Shown: positions 23,011 through 31,146 of the stretch, in pieces | How positions within the stretch are numbered: the first letter of the stretch is position 1 | How the letters are laid out: each line of letters begins with the position of its first letter | NCBI GenBank assembly: GCA_965249775.1 | Contig: OZ252253.1 | Location: 496,001 to 560,000, forward strand | DNA from: UBA822 sp965249775 | GTDB lineage: Bacteria; Gemmatimonadota; Gemmatimonadetes; Longimicrobiales; Gaopeijiaceae | Reading direction: 5' to 3' | Length of the DNA: 64,000 nt | Notes under the pieces: generated by a model | Databases searched by the model: none | What the model was told of the DNA's origin: nothing | Seen by the model: only the letters and a program-made list of their open reading frames with translations | Made by a program: the position numbers and the translations under genes

Positions 23011-23391
23011 ATGGAAGGCATTAAGGGTTGGTTGTTGGTATATCTCATTGGTTCGGTGCCACTAGTGGTCTTCTACGCCGCGGGACTGGCCGGGCGGTTC
23101 TTTGACTATCACCTGGGATTCGTCGCAGGGATCTTCCTCGTACTCGCTGTGCCGCTGGTGCTGGTGGTCTTGAAGTTGCCGTCTGCGCCAGCATGGAACA
23201 TCGCGTCGCTATGGGTTGGAGGGGGATCGATCTCGCTGGTGGTGCTTATCGGCGCGCTTTCCGCGGATGAGGAAAGGCTCAGAGAGGTCGGCTTGATCGT
23301 GGCGGCAATCGTGTCCATCTCGATCGCCTGGGCCGTGGTATGGACGATGTACTTTCTCACCTCTGATCGAGTGGCCAGGACCTTCACCTAG
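23011..23391 (+). CDS. DUF2569-like four-TM membrane protein
   Basis: 126 residues from the ATG at 23011. Four hydrophobic segments. The start GIKGWLLVYLIGSVPLVVFYAAGLAG and the end TMYFLTSDRVARTF match the ends typical of DUF2569 proteins. Function unknown. The reading frame remains open to a TTG at 22975, but family alignment favours the ATG. Confidence 0.72.
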   Translation: MEGIKGWLLVYLIGSVPLVVFYAAGLAGRFFDYHLGFVAGIFLVLAVPLVLVVLKLPSAPAWNIASLWVGGGSISLVVLIGALSADEERLREVGLIVAAIVSISIAWAVVWTMYFLTSDRVARTFT

Positions 23392-23493
23392 CCAGAACTC
23401 ACTGTGGCGTCTACGCGCGGGCGTCAGGGACCACGGCTGATGAGACGTGTGCCTGCGCCTACGTTGCGGGTGTCCACAGGCACCTCGGTGACC

Positions 23494-23525
23494 ATCCGGA
23501 CTCCCCTTCTACAGGAAGTCCGGAT
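23494..23525. repeat. 9-bp inverted repeat in non-coding stretch
   Basis: ATCCGGACT (23494-23502) and AGTCCGGAT (23517-23525) with a 14-base loop. It lies in the roughly 290-base gap between the DUF2569 gene and the convergent zinc-ribbon gene, a gap with no convincing gene. No T-run, role unknown. Confidence 0.5.
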
Positions 23526-23683
23526 CTGCCTATTCCTCGGGCCGCTGGCGGACCTTATAGCGAAGGAGATAGACAGGCGGCCGTTGCCGCCCTGCTACAG
23601 GTCACACCACGTCAGCTTTTCGGCTTTTGAATCCAGCATCGCTTGAGAGGCGGTGAGGACGACCTACAAGCTGTCGAGCGTTC

Positions 23684-23830
23684 TTATGACTTGGTGCTGA
23701 GAATCCGGTAGAGTCCCGTCCCGCAGTGTGGGCACTTCCCTTTCATGGCAGGGCGTCCGTTCTTCATGGTGACCCTCTGGCCGTCTTGCATCTCACGCTT
23801 CGCCTTGCACTTCACGCAATAGGCTTCCAT
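23684..23830 (-). CDS. Small zinc-ribbon protein (DUF5679-like)
   Basis: 48 residues from the ATG at 23830, with a GGGAGG ribosome site before it; the open frame continues upstream only through repeat DNA. CVKCKAKREM and then CPHCGTGLYRIL give two CxxC knuckles for one zinc ion, with a KNGRPAMKGKCP middle as in DUF5679 proteins. Small ribbons like this accompany nucleic-acid-binding proteins, but the role is unknown. Confidence 0.78.
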   Translation of the reverse strand: MEAYCVKCKAKREMQDGQRVTMKNGRPAMKGKCPHCGTGLYRILSTKS

Positions 23831-23844
23831 CGTCGCGTTTCCTC

Positions 23845-23908
23845 CCTTGAAGACCACTGAAACAGAGAAATTCCACTCTTGAATACCACTCAAACACAGA
23901 TATTCCAC
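23845..23908 (-). repeat. Two tandem 32-bp repeats in the promoter of the zinc-ribbon gene
   Basis: On the minus strand, units 23908-23877 and 23876-23845 share 27 of 32 bases. Both contain GTGGAAT near the start and AGTGGT and TTCAA near the end. The second unit runs into the Shine-Dalgarno sequence. The pair could be a duplicated operator or simply a slippage duplication. Confidence 0.75.
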
Positions 23909-24075
23909 AAAAACAAGACTTTTCTCACGACCCCAGCCTGTCTCCAAAGCTGGATTTCGTGCTCAGGGGGCTTTCTCAGGGTGGTTCTCAGCTTGGCGGG
24001 TTGCAGTCTGAGCCGCTTTGTGCACATCTTGAGCGCCACGTCTGGGGCAACACCCGACCCTCTAGGAGTTCTCAA

Positions 24076-24489
24076 GTGAAAGCCGTAAAGGTAATTGTGG
24101 TCTTGATTTTCGTTTATGCGGGACTCGTCGCGGCGTTCGAGTCCATGCTCGGGTTTTTCCAGCCCGCGGGCCAGGGTACGCTGGTTATCACCACTACGGA
24201 TGAGGACGGAGACACCAACGACCGGGTCCTGGCCAGCCTCGAGAGCAACGGGCAGCTTTACGTGGCAGTCAACCACTGGCCCCGAGCTTGGTACAGGCAG
24301 GCCTTGGAGAATCCGAACGTGCAAATCACCATGGATGGTGGTGAGAGGGGCGACTACCTGGCTGTACCCGTAACCGACGCCGAGCACGATCGCGTCCAAA
24401 GCGACAACCCCACCGGCTTCGTGTTTCGAATCATGACAGGGTTTCCGGCGAGGTACTTTGTTCGGCTAGATCCGCTGGATCCGAGGTAG
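24076..24489 (+). CDS. Membrane-anchored deazaflavin (F420)-dependent nitroreductase-like protein
   Basis: 137 residues from a GTG at 24076 preceded by TAGGAG. An N-terminal membrane anchor (VIVVLIFVYAGLVAAF) is followed by a split-beta-barrel-like domain: TLVITTTDEDGDTNDRVLASLESNGQLYVAVNHWPRAWYRQALENPNVQI, then the short TGFPARYFVRL end. This matches the DDN/nitroreductase-family deazaflavin-dependent pattern. The fused F420-precursor synthase at 28249-30789 fits with F420 use. The assignment rests on motif likeness. Confidence 0.72.
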   Translation: MKAVKVIVVLIFVYAGLVAAFESMLGFFQPAGQGTLVITTTDEDGDTNDRVLASLESNGQLYVAVNHWPRAWYRQALENPNVQITMDGGERGDYLAVPVTDAEHDRVQSDNPTGFVFRIMTGFPARYFVRLDPLDPR

Positions 24490-24498
24490 GCGGCTCCG

Positions 24499-25032
24499 TC
24501 AAGCCACCGGGCGAGGCGCCATCGCCCGATCGACGATCGACGCTACCGTGGAGAGGACGAGCAGGTAGCTGAGCCACACGATCAGCGTGGAAAGCAATCC
24601 CGCAATACCGCCCATGAAATCCGGGCGGGACGCCGCGATGAGGACCAAGGGCACGAAGTAGAAGATGCCGTTCCACCGCCCGAGAAAGCTCATACGCAAG
24701 CGCTTCTCACGATGGAGGAAATAGGAGTCCAGCACGTACTGCAAGAAGGCCACCGCGATGAGTACAGGCAGAGCCGCCGTTACCTGACCCGCTATGGCGG
24801 CACCTGAGAGTCCGGACGTGACAAACAAGAAATCGGTGATGTGATCGAACAGTTGGCCTCGAGGCGACGCGGTGCCTCTTCTCCGTGCCACGATACCGTC
24901 GAGGAAATCCGTCGCGATTGCCACGGTCATCAAGGTCAGCAGCAGAAACGGCGATAGGAATTCCGGTTGCGCGAAAGCGATTGCCGCGGGCACTGCCAAC
25001 AGCAACCGAATAGCCGTAAGCAGGTTGGCCAT
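24499..25032 (-). CDS. CDP-alcohol phosphatidyltransferase family protein
   Basis: 177 residues, about five membrane segments. The catalytic signature D-x2-D-G-x2-A-R-x8-G-x3-D-x3-D is complete: Asp42, Asp45, Gly46, Ala49, Arg50, Gly59, Asp63 and Asp67. Enzymes of this class transfer a phospho-alcohol from a CDP-activated donor to make phospholipids; which head group cannot be told. The next gene on the strand (25094-26083) is also a lipid-type membrane protein. Confidence 0.9.
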   Translation of the reverse strand: MANLLTAIRLLLAVPAAIAFAQPEFLSPFLLLTLMTVAIATDFLDGIVARRRGTASPRGQLFDHITDFLFVTSGLSGAAIAGQVTAALPVLIAVAFLQYVLDSYFLHREKRLRMSFLGRWNGIFYFVPLVLIAASRPDFMGGIAGLLSTLIVWLSYLLVLSTVASIVDRAMAPRPVA

Positions 25033-25093
25033 TGTGGACTAGAGGTGGGCCACGACGACTACGGGCTGGCCACCGGCAACTCGAGCTGCGCCA

Positions 25094-26083
25094 TCAGCGG
25101 CCGAACAGGTCGCGCTGGGCGCGTCGCCAAAAGAGAAGCCCGATCACCGCATTGAACAGAATGAAGAAGTTGTGCTGAACGAATCCGAAAGCAGCCATTT
25201 GCCCTTCATTCTCGGGAAACAGGATCACCCATGAAGTGATCGCCGCTGCGCGCATCGGCGTGGGTACCGTGGCGGCGAAGAAAATCACCGGCAGATAACC
25301 CAGCGATGACGCAAAGGACGCGTCCACGCCAAACAGATTGAGCGCAATCGTATAGACGACGACAGCGGAGAGCAGTGCGGGGGAGCGTAACAGAAAGAAC
25401 CACAAATAGTGCTTGGGCTTCGCCAGCTTGAATGCATGCAGGAGTCGCTTATCGCGCAACCGGTTGTTGGGCAGGATCTTACCCTGGAAGTACAGCATCC
25501 ATAGGGTAAGAACTACCGCTGCCCCCAAGGCGATAGGCGGGATGAGGCCAAATGCTTCGGGGAGCGTGTCGCCACTCACGAAGAATCCTATCGTGGCCCA
25601 GACCAGCAGATAGAACACCTCGCAGAACATGACGAACAGCATGACCGAGCCGACCTCCCAACCCGGCACCTGGTCGCGCTTGTTGAGATAGTAGGCCATC
25701 GCGCCCTTGCCGATCTGCTCGTTGAACATGGAGATGATGTAGGCGCTGGCCCTGATGGGCAGGATATCTCGGTATCGTATCTCCTTGATGAACCAACTGA
25801 GCGCGCGAGTCACGACCAGGGTGTCGATGGCGAAATACAGAAACGAATACGCCATCATCAGGGCCAGCCACGGTAACCAGTCGACGGTGGCAAAGACCCC
25901 GGACATGTAGTCGACAAGGGAGAGACCCTCCCGTTGTGCAGCGCCGTTCACCTGGTAGTACAAATAGACGAAACAAAGAACGGTGATGCCCAAGAAAATG
26001 CCGCGCTGTACTAGCCCGGGTTTGCGAGGTGCCCCGAGCTCGTCGGCGTTTGTCTCTATTTCGTTGGCTTCTGTCTCGGTCAT
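25094..26083 (-). CDS. Multi-TM flippase-like domain membrane protein
   Basis: 329 residues from the ATG at 26083, with AGGAG just before it; the open frame reaches 26131 but overlaps the neighbouring gene. Seven or eight hydrophobic segments. An acidic N-terminus (TETEANEIETNADELG) precedes the first. LPIRASAYIISMFNEQIGKGAMAYYLNKRDQVPGWE and a C-terminal GYLPVIFFAATVPTPMRAA recall lysylphosphatidylglycerol-synthase-TM/flippase-like proteins. I infer a lipid-related role, supported by the CDP-alcohol transferase next to it. Confidence 0.68.
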   Translation of the reverse strand: MTETEANEIETNADELGAPRKPGLVQRGIFLGITVLCFVYLYYQVNGAAQREGLSLVDYMSGVFATVDWLPWLALMMAYSFLYFAIDTLVVTRALSWFIKEIRYRDILPIRASAYIISMFNEQIGKGAMAYYLNKRDQVPGWEVGSVMLFVMFCEVFYLLVWATIGFFVSGDTLPEAFGLIPPIALGAAVVLTLWMLYFQGKILPNNRLRDKRLLHAFKLAKPKHYLWFFLLRSPALLSAVVVYTIALNLFGVDASFASSLGYLPVIFFAATVPTPMRAAAITSWVILFPENEGQMAAFGFVQHNFFILFNAVIGLLFWRRAQRDLFGR

Positions 26084-26127
26084 GTTCTCCTGCTTCGTAT
26101 CAGGTAATCCTCGACTGCTGCTTCTTC

Positions 26128-27123
26128 TCAACTGGTTTCGGTCTTCTGCGGCGGTAGAATCTTCTCCAATGTCGCGGACAGGGGCGTGAGGTTGATGCCG
26201 AGCTCCGTGTCTGCATTTCTCTGTACTACTTCATCGGCGGTGATGACGTCTATAACCGTCGGGGAGATTCCCCCCCTTCCTAGTCGATTGGTCATTGCCG
26301 CACCCAACTTGGCGATCCAAAGGGGAATCGCACTGATCGATACTGAATTTCCCATCATCCCGGCGGCTCGGGTAACCAACTGCCGATAGGGGATGGATTC
26401 GGGTCCGACCAATTCATGGATCGTGCCGCCTTCGGGCCTGGTCTCGCAGACGCGCAGGATTGCCCCGCTCAAGTCGTCCACATCCAGCGGGCGCATCAGG
26501 GAGCGGCCGCCGCCCAATAGGCTAACCCTACCCGCCGTTGCCGCACCGTCGGTTGTCGCACCGTCGGTTGTCGCACCGTCGGTTGTCGCACCGTCTGTTG
26601 CCGCACCGTCTGTCGCCGCACCCCGAGTCGCCGCTTCCACGAGTGCTGATGCACCCGCTGTACCGGGTCCCAACAGGATGGGGGTACGAATGATGCTCGA
26701 GGAAATCCCCGAGTCTGCAACCGACCTCTCCGCTTCGCCTTTGGATCTGAGAAAGCGGTTGGGGGAATCCACGCTGGCGCCGAGCACACTGATGAGAACC
26801 ACGTGCTGCACACCGGCCTTCTGGGATGCTTCGACCACGGCCGCAGTCGTGGCGACGTTTGCACTCGCATACGTCCTTGTCTTGCTCTCGATCAAGATGC
26901 CGGCGAGGTGCACGATGCAAGACGCACCTTCTATGGCCTTGGCAAGATCACCAACATCGTCATAAGAGATGACGCGAGCGTCGATTCGAGGTGAGCGGGG
27001 GAGGGAAGCCGCGGCGCCTTCTGATCGCACGCACCCGATGACGCTGATATCGCTACTAGCCGCGACATGAGCCAACAGGTTTTGACCCACGCTGCTATTG
27101 GCTCCGGTGACCGCGATTTTCAT
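26128..27123 (-). CDS. NAD(P)-binding epimerase/dehydratase-like protein with an internal minisatellite
   Basis: 331 residues. N-terminal Rossmann motif KIAVTGANSSVGQNLLAHV (extended SDR or NmrA/NDUFA9 type), followed by SCIVHLAGI and VVLISVLGAS. RPLDVDDLSGAILRVCE and GPESIPYRQLV are typical of NDUFA9-like proteins that act on quinones or in electron transfer. In the middle a run of about six copies of ATDGA-like pentapeptides interrupts the fold at a loop. The gene faces the gene at 27397 across 272 bases. Confidence 0.82.
   Translation of the reverse strand: MKIAVTGANSSVGQNLLAHVAASSDISVIGCVRSEGAAASLPRSPRIDARVISYDDVGDLAKAIEGASCIVHLAGILIESKTRTYASANVATTAAVVEASQKAGVQHVVLISVLGASVDSPNRFLRSKGEAERSVADSGISSSIIRTPILLGPGTAGASALVEAATRGAATDGAATDGATTDGATTDGATTDGAATAGRVSLLGGGRSLMRPLDVDDLSGAILRVCETRPEGGTIHELVGPESIPYRQLVTRAAGMMGNSVSISAIPLWIAKLGAAMTNRLGRGGISPTVIDVITADEVVQRNADTELGINLTPLSATLEKILPPQKTETS
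26537..26626 (-). repeat. 15-bp tandem repeat, six units, in frame
   Basis: Units start at 26537, 26552, 26567, 26582, 26597 and 26612. Three are identical and the others differ by a few bases. Fifteen bases equal five codons, so gain or loss of units changes protein length without shifting frame. Confidence 0.9.
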
Positions 27124-27205
27124 ACGGTATCTCCAGCCTGGTTCGTTTCAGGGGTCACGGGAGCCGGACGTGGCAGACAAGATTCGTCCAAAGCGCATGG
27201 GGCTG

Positions 27206-27231
27206 CAAGACGGGTAGTCAAGACGGGTAGT
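27206..27231. repeat. Perfect 13-bp tandem duplication, intergenic
   Basis: CAAGACGGGTAGT occurs twice back to back (27206-27218, 27219-27231) in the space between the epimerase gene and the divergent gene at 27397. It may mark duplicated regulatory sites. Confidence 0.8.
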
Positions 27232-27354
27232 GGGCTGGCGCGGCGAGACTGCGGCGCCTAGGCTGACGCCGCGGTAATTGCCGCCTGACCGTCTGCCTTC
27301 TTATTATTAGTCCCGTGCCCCCGGCCACCCACTGGGGAACAGCAGGCGAGCTCG

Positions 27355-27366
27355 GACGGATCCGTC
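27355..27366. promoter_or_regulatory. 12-bp palindrome upstream of the 27397 gene
   Basis: GACGGATCCGTC is a perfect palindrome about 30 bases before the start codon, within the divergent promoter region. A candidate operator seen by eye. Confidence 0.3.
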
Positions 27367-27396
27367 TTCCAAAGAGGTAAAAGGGGTGAGTCAACT

Positions 27397-27954
27397 ATGA
27401 TGAGAATTCGAAGTGCCACCGTGCGCAAAGTGTTGGTTGTGGTCGGCGTCCTGGTCCTCATTCCGATTGTCGCTGTGAGCGCCCTGGCGGTCTCGGCGCG
27501 TTTCTCCGACGGACCATCCGCCGTGTTCGCCGGTGGACCGCTCGTCGCCGGTGAGTTGGTAACGGGTGCAGAACCGGACTGGAGCTTCGCACGCGATGTC
27601 GGGACCATCGAACTGCAGCTCCTCGACCCTCCCCGGTCCCGATTGATTTGGATCGCGGAGCATGAGGGCAAAATCTACGTGGTGTCTGGATACATGGGCA
27701 GCTTTCTCGGACGCCTGTGGAAAAAGTGGCCGGCGCAAGCGGAAGAAGACGGTCGGGCGATCTTGCGCATCGACGGCAAGAGGTATGAGCGCCAGGCCGT
27801 GCGCATCAAGTCGGGCGCGATACTGGAGGGTGTGACTGCGGAGTTCAGCCGCAAATATAGAAGCGGGATGTCACCTGCTGCCGTCACGTCGGAGTCGGTC
27901 TGGCTCTTCGAGCTGGCAGCACGCCCCGCGGGCATGAGGGGAGCCTCCCGATGA
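27397..27954 (+). CDS. Membrane-anchored split-barrel (PPOX/nitroreductase)-like protein
   Basis: 185 residues, ATG at 27397 after AAAAGGGGTG. A strong N-terminal membrane segment (VLVVVGVLVLIPIVAVSALAV) is followed by a domain with PDWSFARDVGTIELQL, SRLIWIAEHEGKIYVVSGYMG and GRAILRIDGKRYERQAV. The order of strands is like flavin- or F420-binding split-barrel proteins. No family is certain. The last codons, GMRGASR, come from the first unit of the 27-bp repeat, and the stop overlaps the next ATG. Confidence 0.55.
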   Translation: MMRIRSATVRKVLVVVGVLVLIPIVAVSALAVSARFSDGPSAVFAGGPLVAGELVTGAEPDWSFARDVGTIELQLLDPPRSRLIWIAEHEGKIYVVSGYMGSFLGRLWKKWPAQAEEDGRAILRIDGKRYERQAVRIKSGAILEGVTAEFSRKYRSGMSPAAVTSESVWLFELAARPAGMRGASR

Positions 27955-28063
27955 ACGAGCATGACGAGAGCCTCCCGTTGATCGAGGATGGGGAGAGCCT
28001 CCCGACGATCGAGCAGGAGGGGAGCCTCCCGATGATCGAGCATGAGCAGAGCCTCCCGATGAA
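27939..28063 (+). repeat. 27-bp tandem repeat spanning a stop/start overlap
   Basis: Units start at 27939, 27966, 27993, 28020 and 28047 (the last partial). Each contains the small palindrome GRGAGCCTCCC or a close variant followed by CGATGA-like sequence. The first unit carries the ATGA where one gene ends and the next begins. The rest encode S-L-P-x-I-E repeats in the next protein. Confidence 0.9.
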
Positions 28064-28187
28064 ATGGTACTACTTGATCGGGGGCGCTGTGCTGATCAGC
28101 GTCGTCCTTATCGTTCTGTTCTGGCCCGGGCTCGGGGACAATATCGAAGGAAGGTTGTTGGGCTGGCTGTCCAGGAACGCTCAATAG
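27951..28187 (+). CDS. Small repeat-containing single-TM protein
   Basis: 78 residues. The first half is a nine-residue repeat (ESLPLIEDG, ESLPTIEQE, GSLPMIEHE, QSLPM) encoded by the 27-bp tandem repeat. The second half is a single membrane helix (YYLIGGAVLISVVLIVLFW) with a short basic tail. The ATGA overlap with the upstream gene suggests coupling. It has no recognisable family, and may be a recently lengthened membrane peptide. Confidence 0.5.
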   Translation: MNEHDESLPLIEDGESLPTIEQEGSLPMIEHEQSLPMKWYYLIGGAVLISVVLIVLFWPGLGDNIEGRLLGWLSRNAQ

Positions 28188-28190
28188 AGA

Positions 28191-28219
28191 CGCGACCGGC
28201 ACCGAGCCTTAGGGTCGCG
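28191..28219. terminator. Hairpin between convergent genes
   Basis: CGCGACC (28191-28197) pairs with GGTCGCG (28213-28219) around a 15-base loop, between the end of the small repeat protein and the end of fbiC. It could act on transcripts from both sides. There is no clear T-run. Confidence 0.3.
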
Positions 28220-28248
28220 ACGGGCACCAATCCTCTTCCGAGCGCCCC

Positions 28249-30789
28249 TCAGGATTCGAGGCCGGGCCGTACGAGCTCGGCCGGCCTCTTTACGCCCGCA
28301 CCGGCCCGCTCGTAGCCCGAGGCGACTACATTGATGGGCGGTGTGAGCTCGGGCGCCTCGAACGACCGCTCGATGCGTTCGGCCGGTACCTCGCCATAGG
28401 GCGTCGTGCGTTGCTTGGGGGTACGGCCGCAACCGCGAATGAGCTCTTCCATCCGAGCGGGGGTCAGCTCCTGACCGTGTTCGGAGCCGGCGGCTCGGGT
28501 GATCGACTCGTTCATGAGGGTGCCGCCTAGATCGTTCACTCCGGCGTTCAGGCAGGCCTTCACACCTGGGTTGCCCATCTTGACCCACGAGGTCTGGATG
28601 TTGGTGATGTACGGGTGCAGCGCCAGGCGCGCCACGGCGTGCATCAGCACAGCCTCACGGAAGGTGGGGCCGCGCCGTGCATATCCCTTCAAGTACATCG
28701 GCGCCTCCATATGAACGAACGGCAGAGGCACGAACTCGGTGAAGCCGCCGGTCCGCTCCTGGAGCTCACGCAAACGCAGCAGGTGCCGAGCCCAGTTCAC
28801 CGGGCTCTCCACGTGGCCGTACATGATCGTTGCCGTGGTGCGGAATCCGATCCCGTGGGCGGTCTCCATGACCTCCAGCCACTGAGCGGTGTTGAGCTTG
28901 TCCGGGCAGATAACGTCTCGAATCTCGTCGTCGAGAATCTCGGCGGCGGTTCCGGGCAACGTTCCCAGGCCAGCTTCCTGAAGGCGTCCCAGAAACACTT
29001 CGAGGCTCACGCCGAGGGTCGCCGCCCCCTGCCAGACCTCGAGAGGAGAGAAGGCGTGCACATGCATTCCCGGAACCGCCTCTTTCACCGCGCTACAGAT
29101 GTCGAGGTAGGTCTGGCCCGTGTATTCCGGGTGAATGCCGCCCTGCATGCAGACCTCGGTCGCTCCCCGGTCCCACGCCTCGGTGGAGCGGCGCATCACT
29201 TCATCGAGGCCCAGATCGTACGGCTTGCCACGCAGGTTCTCGCTCATCTTGCCCTTCGAGAAGGCGCAGAACTGGCAGCGGAAGTAGCACACGTTGGTGT
29301 AGTTGATGTTGCGGTTGACCACGTACGTCACGACGTCGCCGTTGACCCTCGAGCGAACATCGTCGGCTGCCTCACAGACGGCAGTGAACGCACTCCTGCG
29401 TGCCGCGAAGAGTCGTACGATCGAGCGCTCATCGAGAGGCTCGCCGTCGACGGCCCGCCGCAAGGCAGCGCCCAGGTCGTCGTCGACGGCCCAGCGCGGA
29501 CCGCCCAACTCGCCATTGCCCGACGCCACTCGATGACCTTTGCCGCTCAGCTCCACTCCATCCCCTCGATGCGGCGACTCGACGAGCCTCAGGTCCTCCT
29601 CCGGCGGCTCCACTAGCGAGCCCGGCGACCACTCGTCGACGCGGGGGAATCCTTCCGCGTCGATCCGACGGAGAACAGGAGTTCGCATTGCCTCGTCCAA
29701 CCATCGCTCCCCCTCCAGCGCGTACTTGGGGTAGATGGTGAGGCGCTCGACCAGCAGCTTGCCGGCCACCTCAGTCTCTCTCGCCAGGTCGTCGAGGTGC
29801 GGCCACGGAGCTTCGGGGTTGACGAAATCGGGGGTGACCGGCGACACGCCGCCCCAATCGTTGATGCCCGCCTCGACGATGCGCGTGAGCACGCCCGGGC
29901 TGAGATTGGGAGGCGCCTGGATGCTCATCTCGGGGCCGAACAGAATCCTCGCCACCGCGATCGTCCACAACAGCTCTTCGAGGTCCGGCTCCGGCGCCTG
30001 GGCCATCTTGGTCTCTGCCTTGGCCCTGAAATTCTGGATGATCACTTCCTGGAGGTGGCCGTACTCCTCGTGTAGTTGACGCAGTGCGAGCAGCGATTCG
30101 ACTCGCTCGAGCCTGGTCTCGCCGATGCCAATCAGGAGCCCCGAGGTGAAGGGCACGGCTGCCTCTCCCGCCAGCCGCAGCGTCTCGAGCCGGCGGGCCG
30201 GGACTTTGTCCGGAGATCCGTAGTGCGCTTCACCCTTCGCCATCAGCCGATCGGACACGGTCTCGAGCATGATGCCCATGGACGCCGACACCGGACGAAG
30301 CGCCAGAAGGTCTTCGCGCGTCATCAGCCCGGGATTCAGGTGCGGCAGGAGGCCGGACTCCTCGAACACGAGCTGGGCGGCCTCGCCCAAGTAGGACAGC
30401 GTCGTCTCGTGACCCAGCTCTCCGAGACCTTCCCTGGCCGCCTTGTAGCGCAGCTCAGGCTTGTCGCCCAGGGTGAAGAGCGCCTCCTTGCAGCCCACCG
30501 CCGAGGCGGCCTGCGCCTGCTCGACCAGCTGGGCTCGGCTCATGAACGCCGTCTCGCCCGCCTTCGGCGGTCGGGCGAAGACGCAGTAGTGACAGACGTC
30601 GCGGCAGAGGTGGGTCAGGGGGAGGAAGACCTTCTTCGAATAGCTGACGAGTTGGCCGTGGCCCGCGTCGCGGAGCTCACCGGCCACGGCCATCAGTCGC
30701 GCCAGGTCCGTCTGGAGGGCAAGCTCAGCCGCCGCTTCAGAACCTACTCGATGTCCTTCCCCGATTCGCCTGAGGAGACGGCCCATCAT
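28249..30789 (-). CDS. fbiC: Fused 7,8-didemethyl-8-hydroxy-5-deazariboflavin (F0) synthase, CofG-CofH
   Basis: 846 residues, full length for FbiC. The N-terminal half is CofG-like with radical-SAM cysteines Cys62, Cys66 and Cys69 (CRDVCHYC). The C-terminal half is CofH-like with Cys501, Cys505 and Cys508 (CYFRCQFC). Motifs such as SPVTPDFVNPEAPWP and the final ANIQTSWVKMG-type and NDLGGTLMNE stretches are as in known FbiC. It makes F0, the chromophore of coenzyme F420, from a flavin intermediate and tyrosine. The N-terminal ATG (30789) has little upstream ribosome site. Other F420 genes (cofC, cofD, cofE) are not seen here. Confidence 0.95.
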   Translation of the reverse strand: MMGRLLRRIGEGHRVGSEAAAELALQTDLARLMAVAGELRDAGHGQLVSYSKKVFLPLTHLCRDVCHYCVFARPPKAGETAFMSRAQLVEQAQAASAVGCKEALFTLGDKPELRYKAAREGLGELGHETTLSYLGEAAQLVFEESGLLPHLNPGLMTREDLLALRPVSASMGIMLETVSDRLMAKGEAHYGSPDKVPARRLETLRLAGEAAVPFTSGLLIGIGETRLERVESLLALRQLHEEYGHLQEVIIQNFRAKAETKMAQAPEPDLEELLWTIAVARILFGPEMSIQAPPNLSPGVLTRIVEAGINDWGGVSPVTPDFVNPEAPWPHLDDLARETEVAGKLLVERLTIYPKYALEGERWLDEAMRTPVLRRIDAEGFPRVDEWSPGSLVEPPEEDLRLVESPHRGDGVELSGKGHRVASGNGELGGPRWAVDDDLGAALRRAVDGEPLDERSIVRLFAARRSAFTAVCEAADDVRSRVNGDVVTYVVNRNINYTNVCYFRCQFCAFSKGKMSENLRGKPYDLGLDEVMRRSTEAWDRGATEVCMQGGIHPEYTGQTYLDICSAVKEAVPGMHVHAFSPLEVWQGAATLGVSLEVFLGRLQEAGLGTLPGTAAEILDDEIRDVICPDKLNTAQWLEVMETAHGIGFRTTATIMYGHVESPVNWARHLLRLRELQERTGGFTEFVPLPFVHMEAPMYLKGYARRGPTFREAVLMHAVARLALHPYITNIQTSWVKMGNPGVKACLNAGVNDLGGTLMNESITRAAGSEHGQELTPARMEELIRGCGRTPKQRTTPYGEVPAERIERSFEAPELTPPINVVASGYERAGAGVKRPAELVRPGLES

Positions 30790-31146
30790 CCACCGTCCTT
30801 GCCTTCGTCAACAGGGAGAGGAAAAACAGAGGCCTGTTTGCCCGGTCGGTAAAACGTGTAGGGGCGATCGAGACCCGTCAAGACGGGATTCTCTGGTGGG
30901 AGTAGCCGCACGTCGTCCCATCCAGCCATTGACAGATCTGGGGACTCGCTCTGGGGATGGTCCGGGACGTGGCTCGGGCTTCGCTCCTGGAGCCGGTGGT
31001 TGGCCGTGGAACCCCGTGGCGGCCTGAGGCCTCCCTTGCAGGTCTGCCACCGCCCGTTTGTCAGTCTGACAGGCTCCCAGAGCCTCGAGAATCACCTTCT
31101 TATATTGTGACCTAACTTGTTGCAATTAATTGGGATAGGAGGGGTG
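30790..31146. other. Intergenic region between divergent fbiC and the DUF222-HNH gene
   Basis: About 355 bases without a convincing ORF. It contains a TGTCAG-T-CTGACA inverted repeat at 31059-31071, and from 31098 an AT-rich island with TATATT (31101-31106), TTGTGA and TTGCAATTAATTGG that probably holds the rightward promoter. An AGGAGG lies right before the ATG at 31147. Confidence 0.45.

Noticed and set aside
23404..23646. 80-codon open frame on the plus strand
   Set aside because: Poor start, biased composition, no family likeness and an inverted repeat inside; treated as non-coding.
27939..28063. Repeat array as a CRISPR
   Set aside because: The 27-bp units are contiguous with no spacers and are coding; the 17-bp array at 56420 is likewise spacer-free.
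28615..29616. 333-codon open frame on the plus strand
   Set aside because: Lies within fbiC, whose motifs run throughout on the minus strand.
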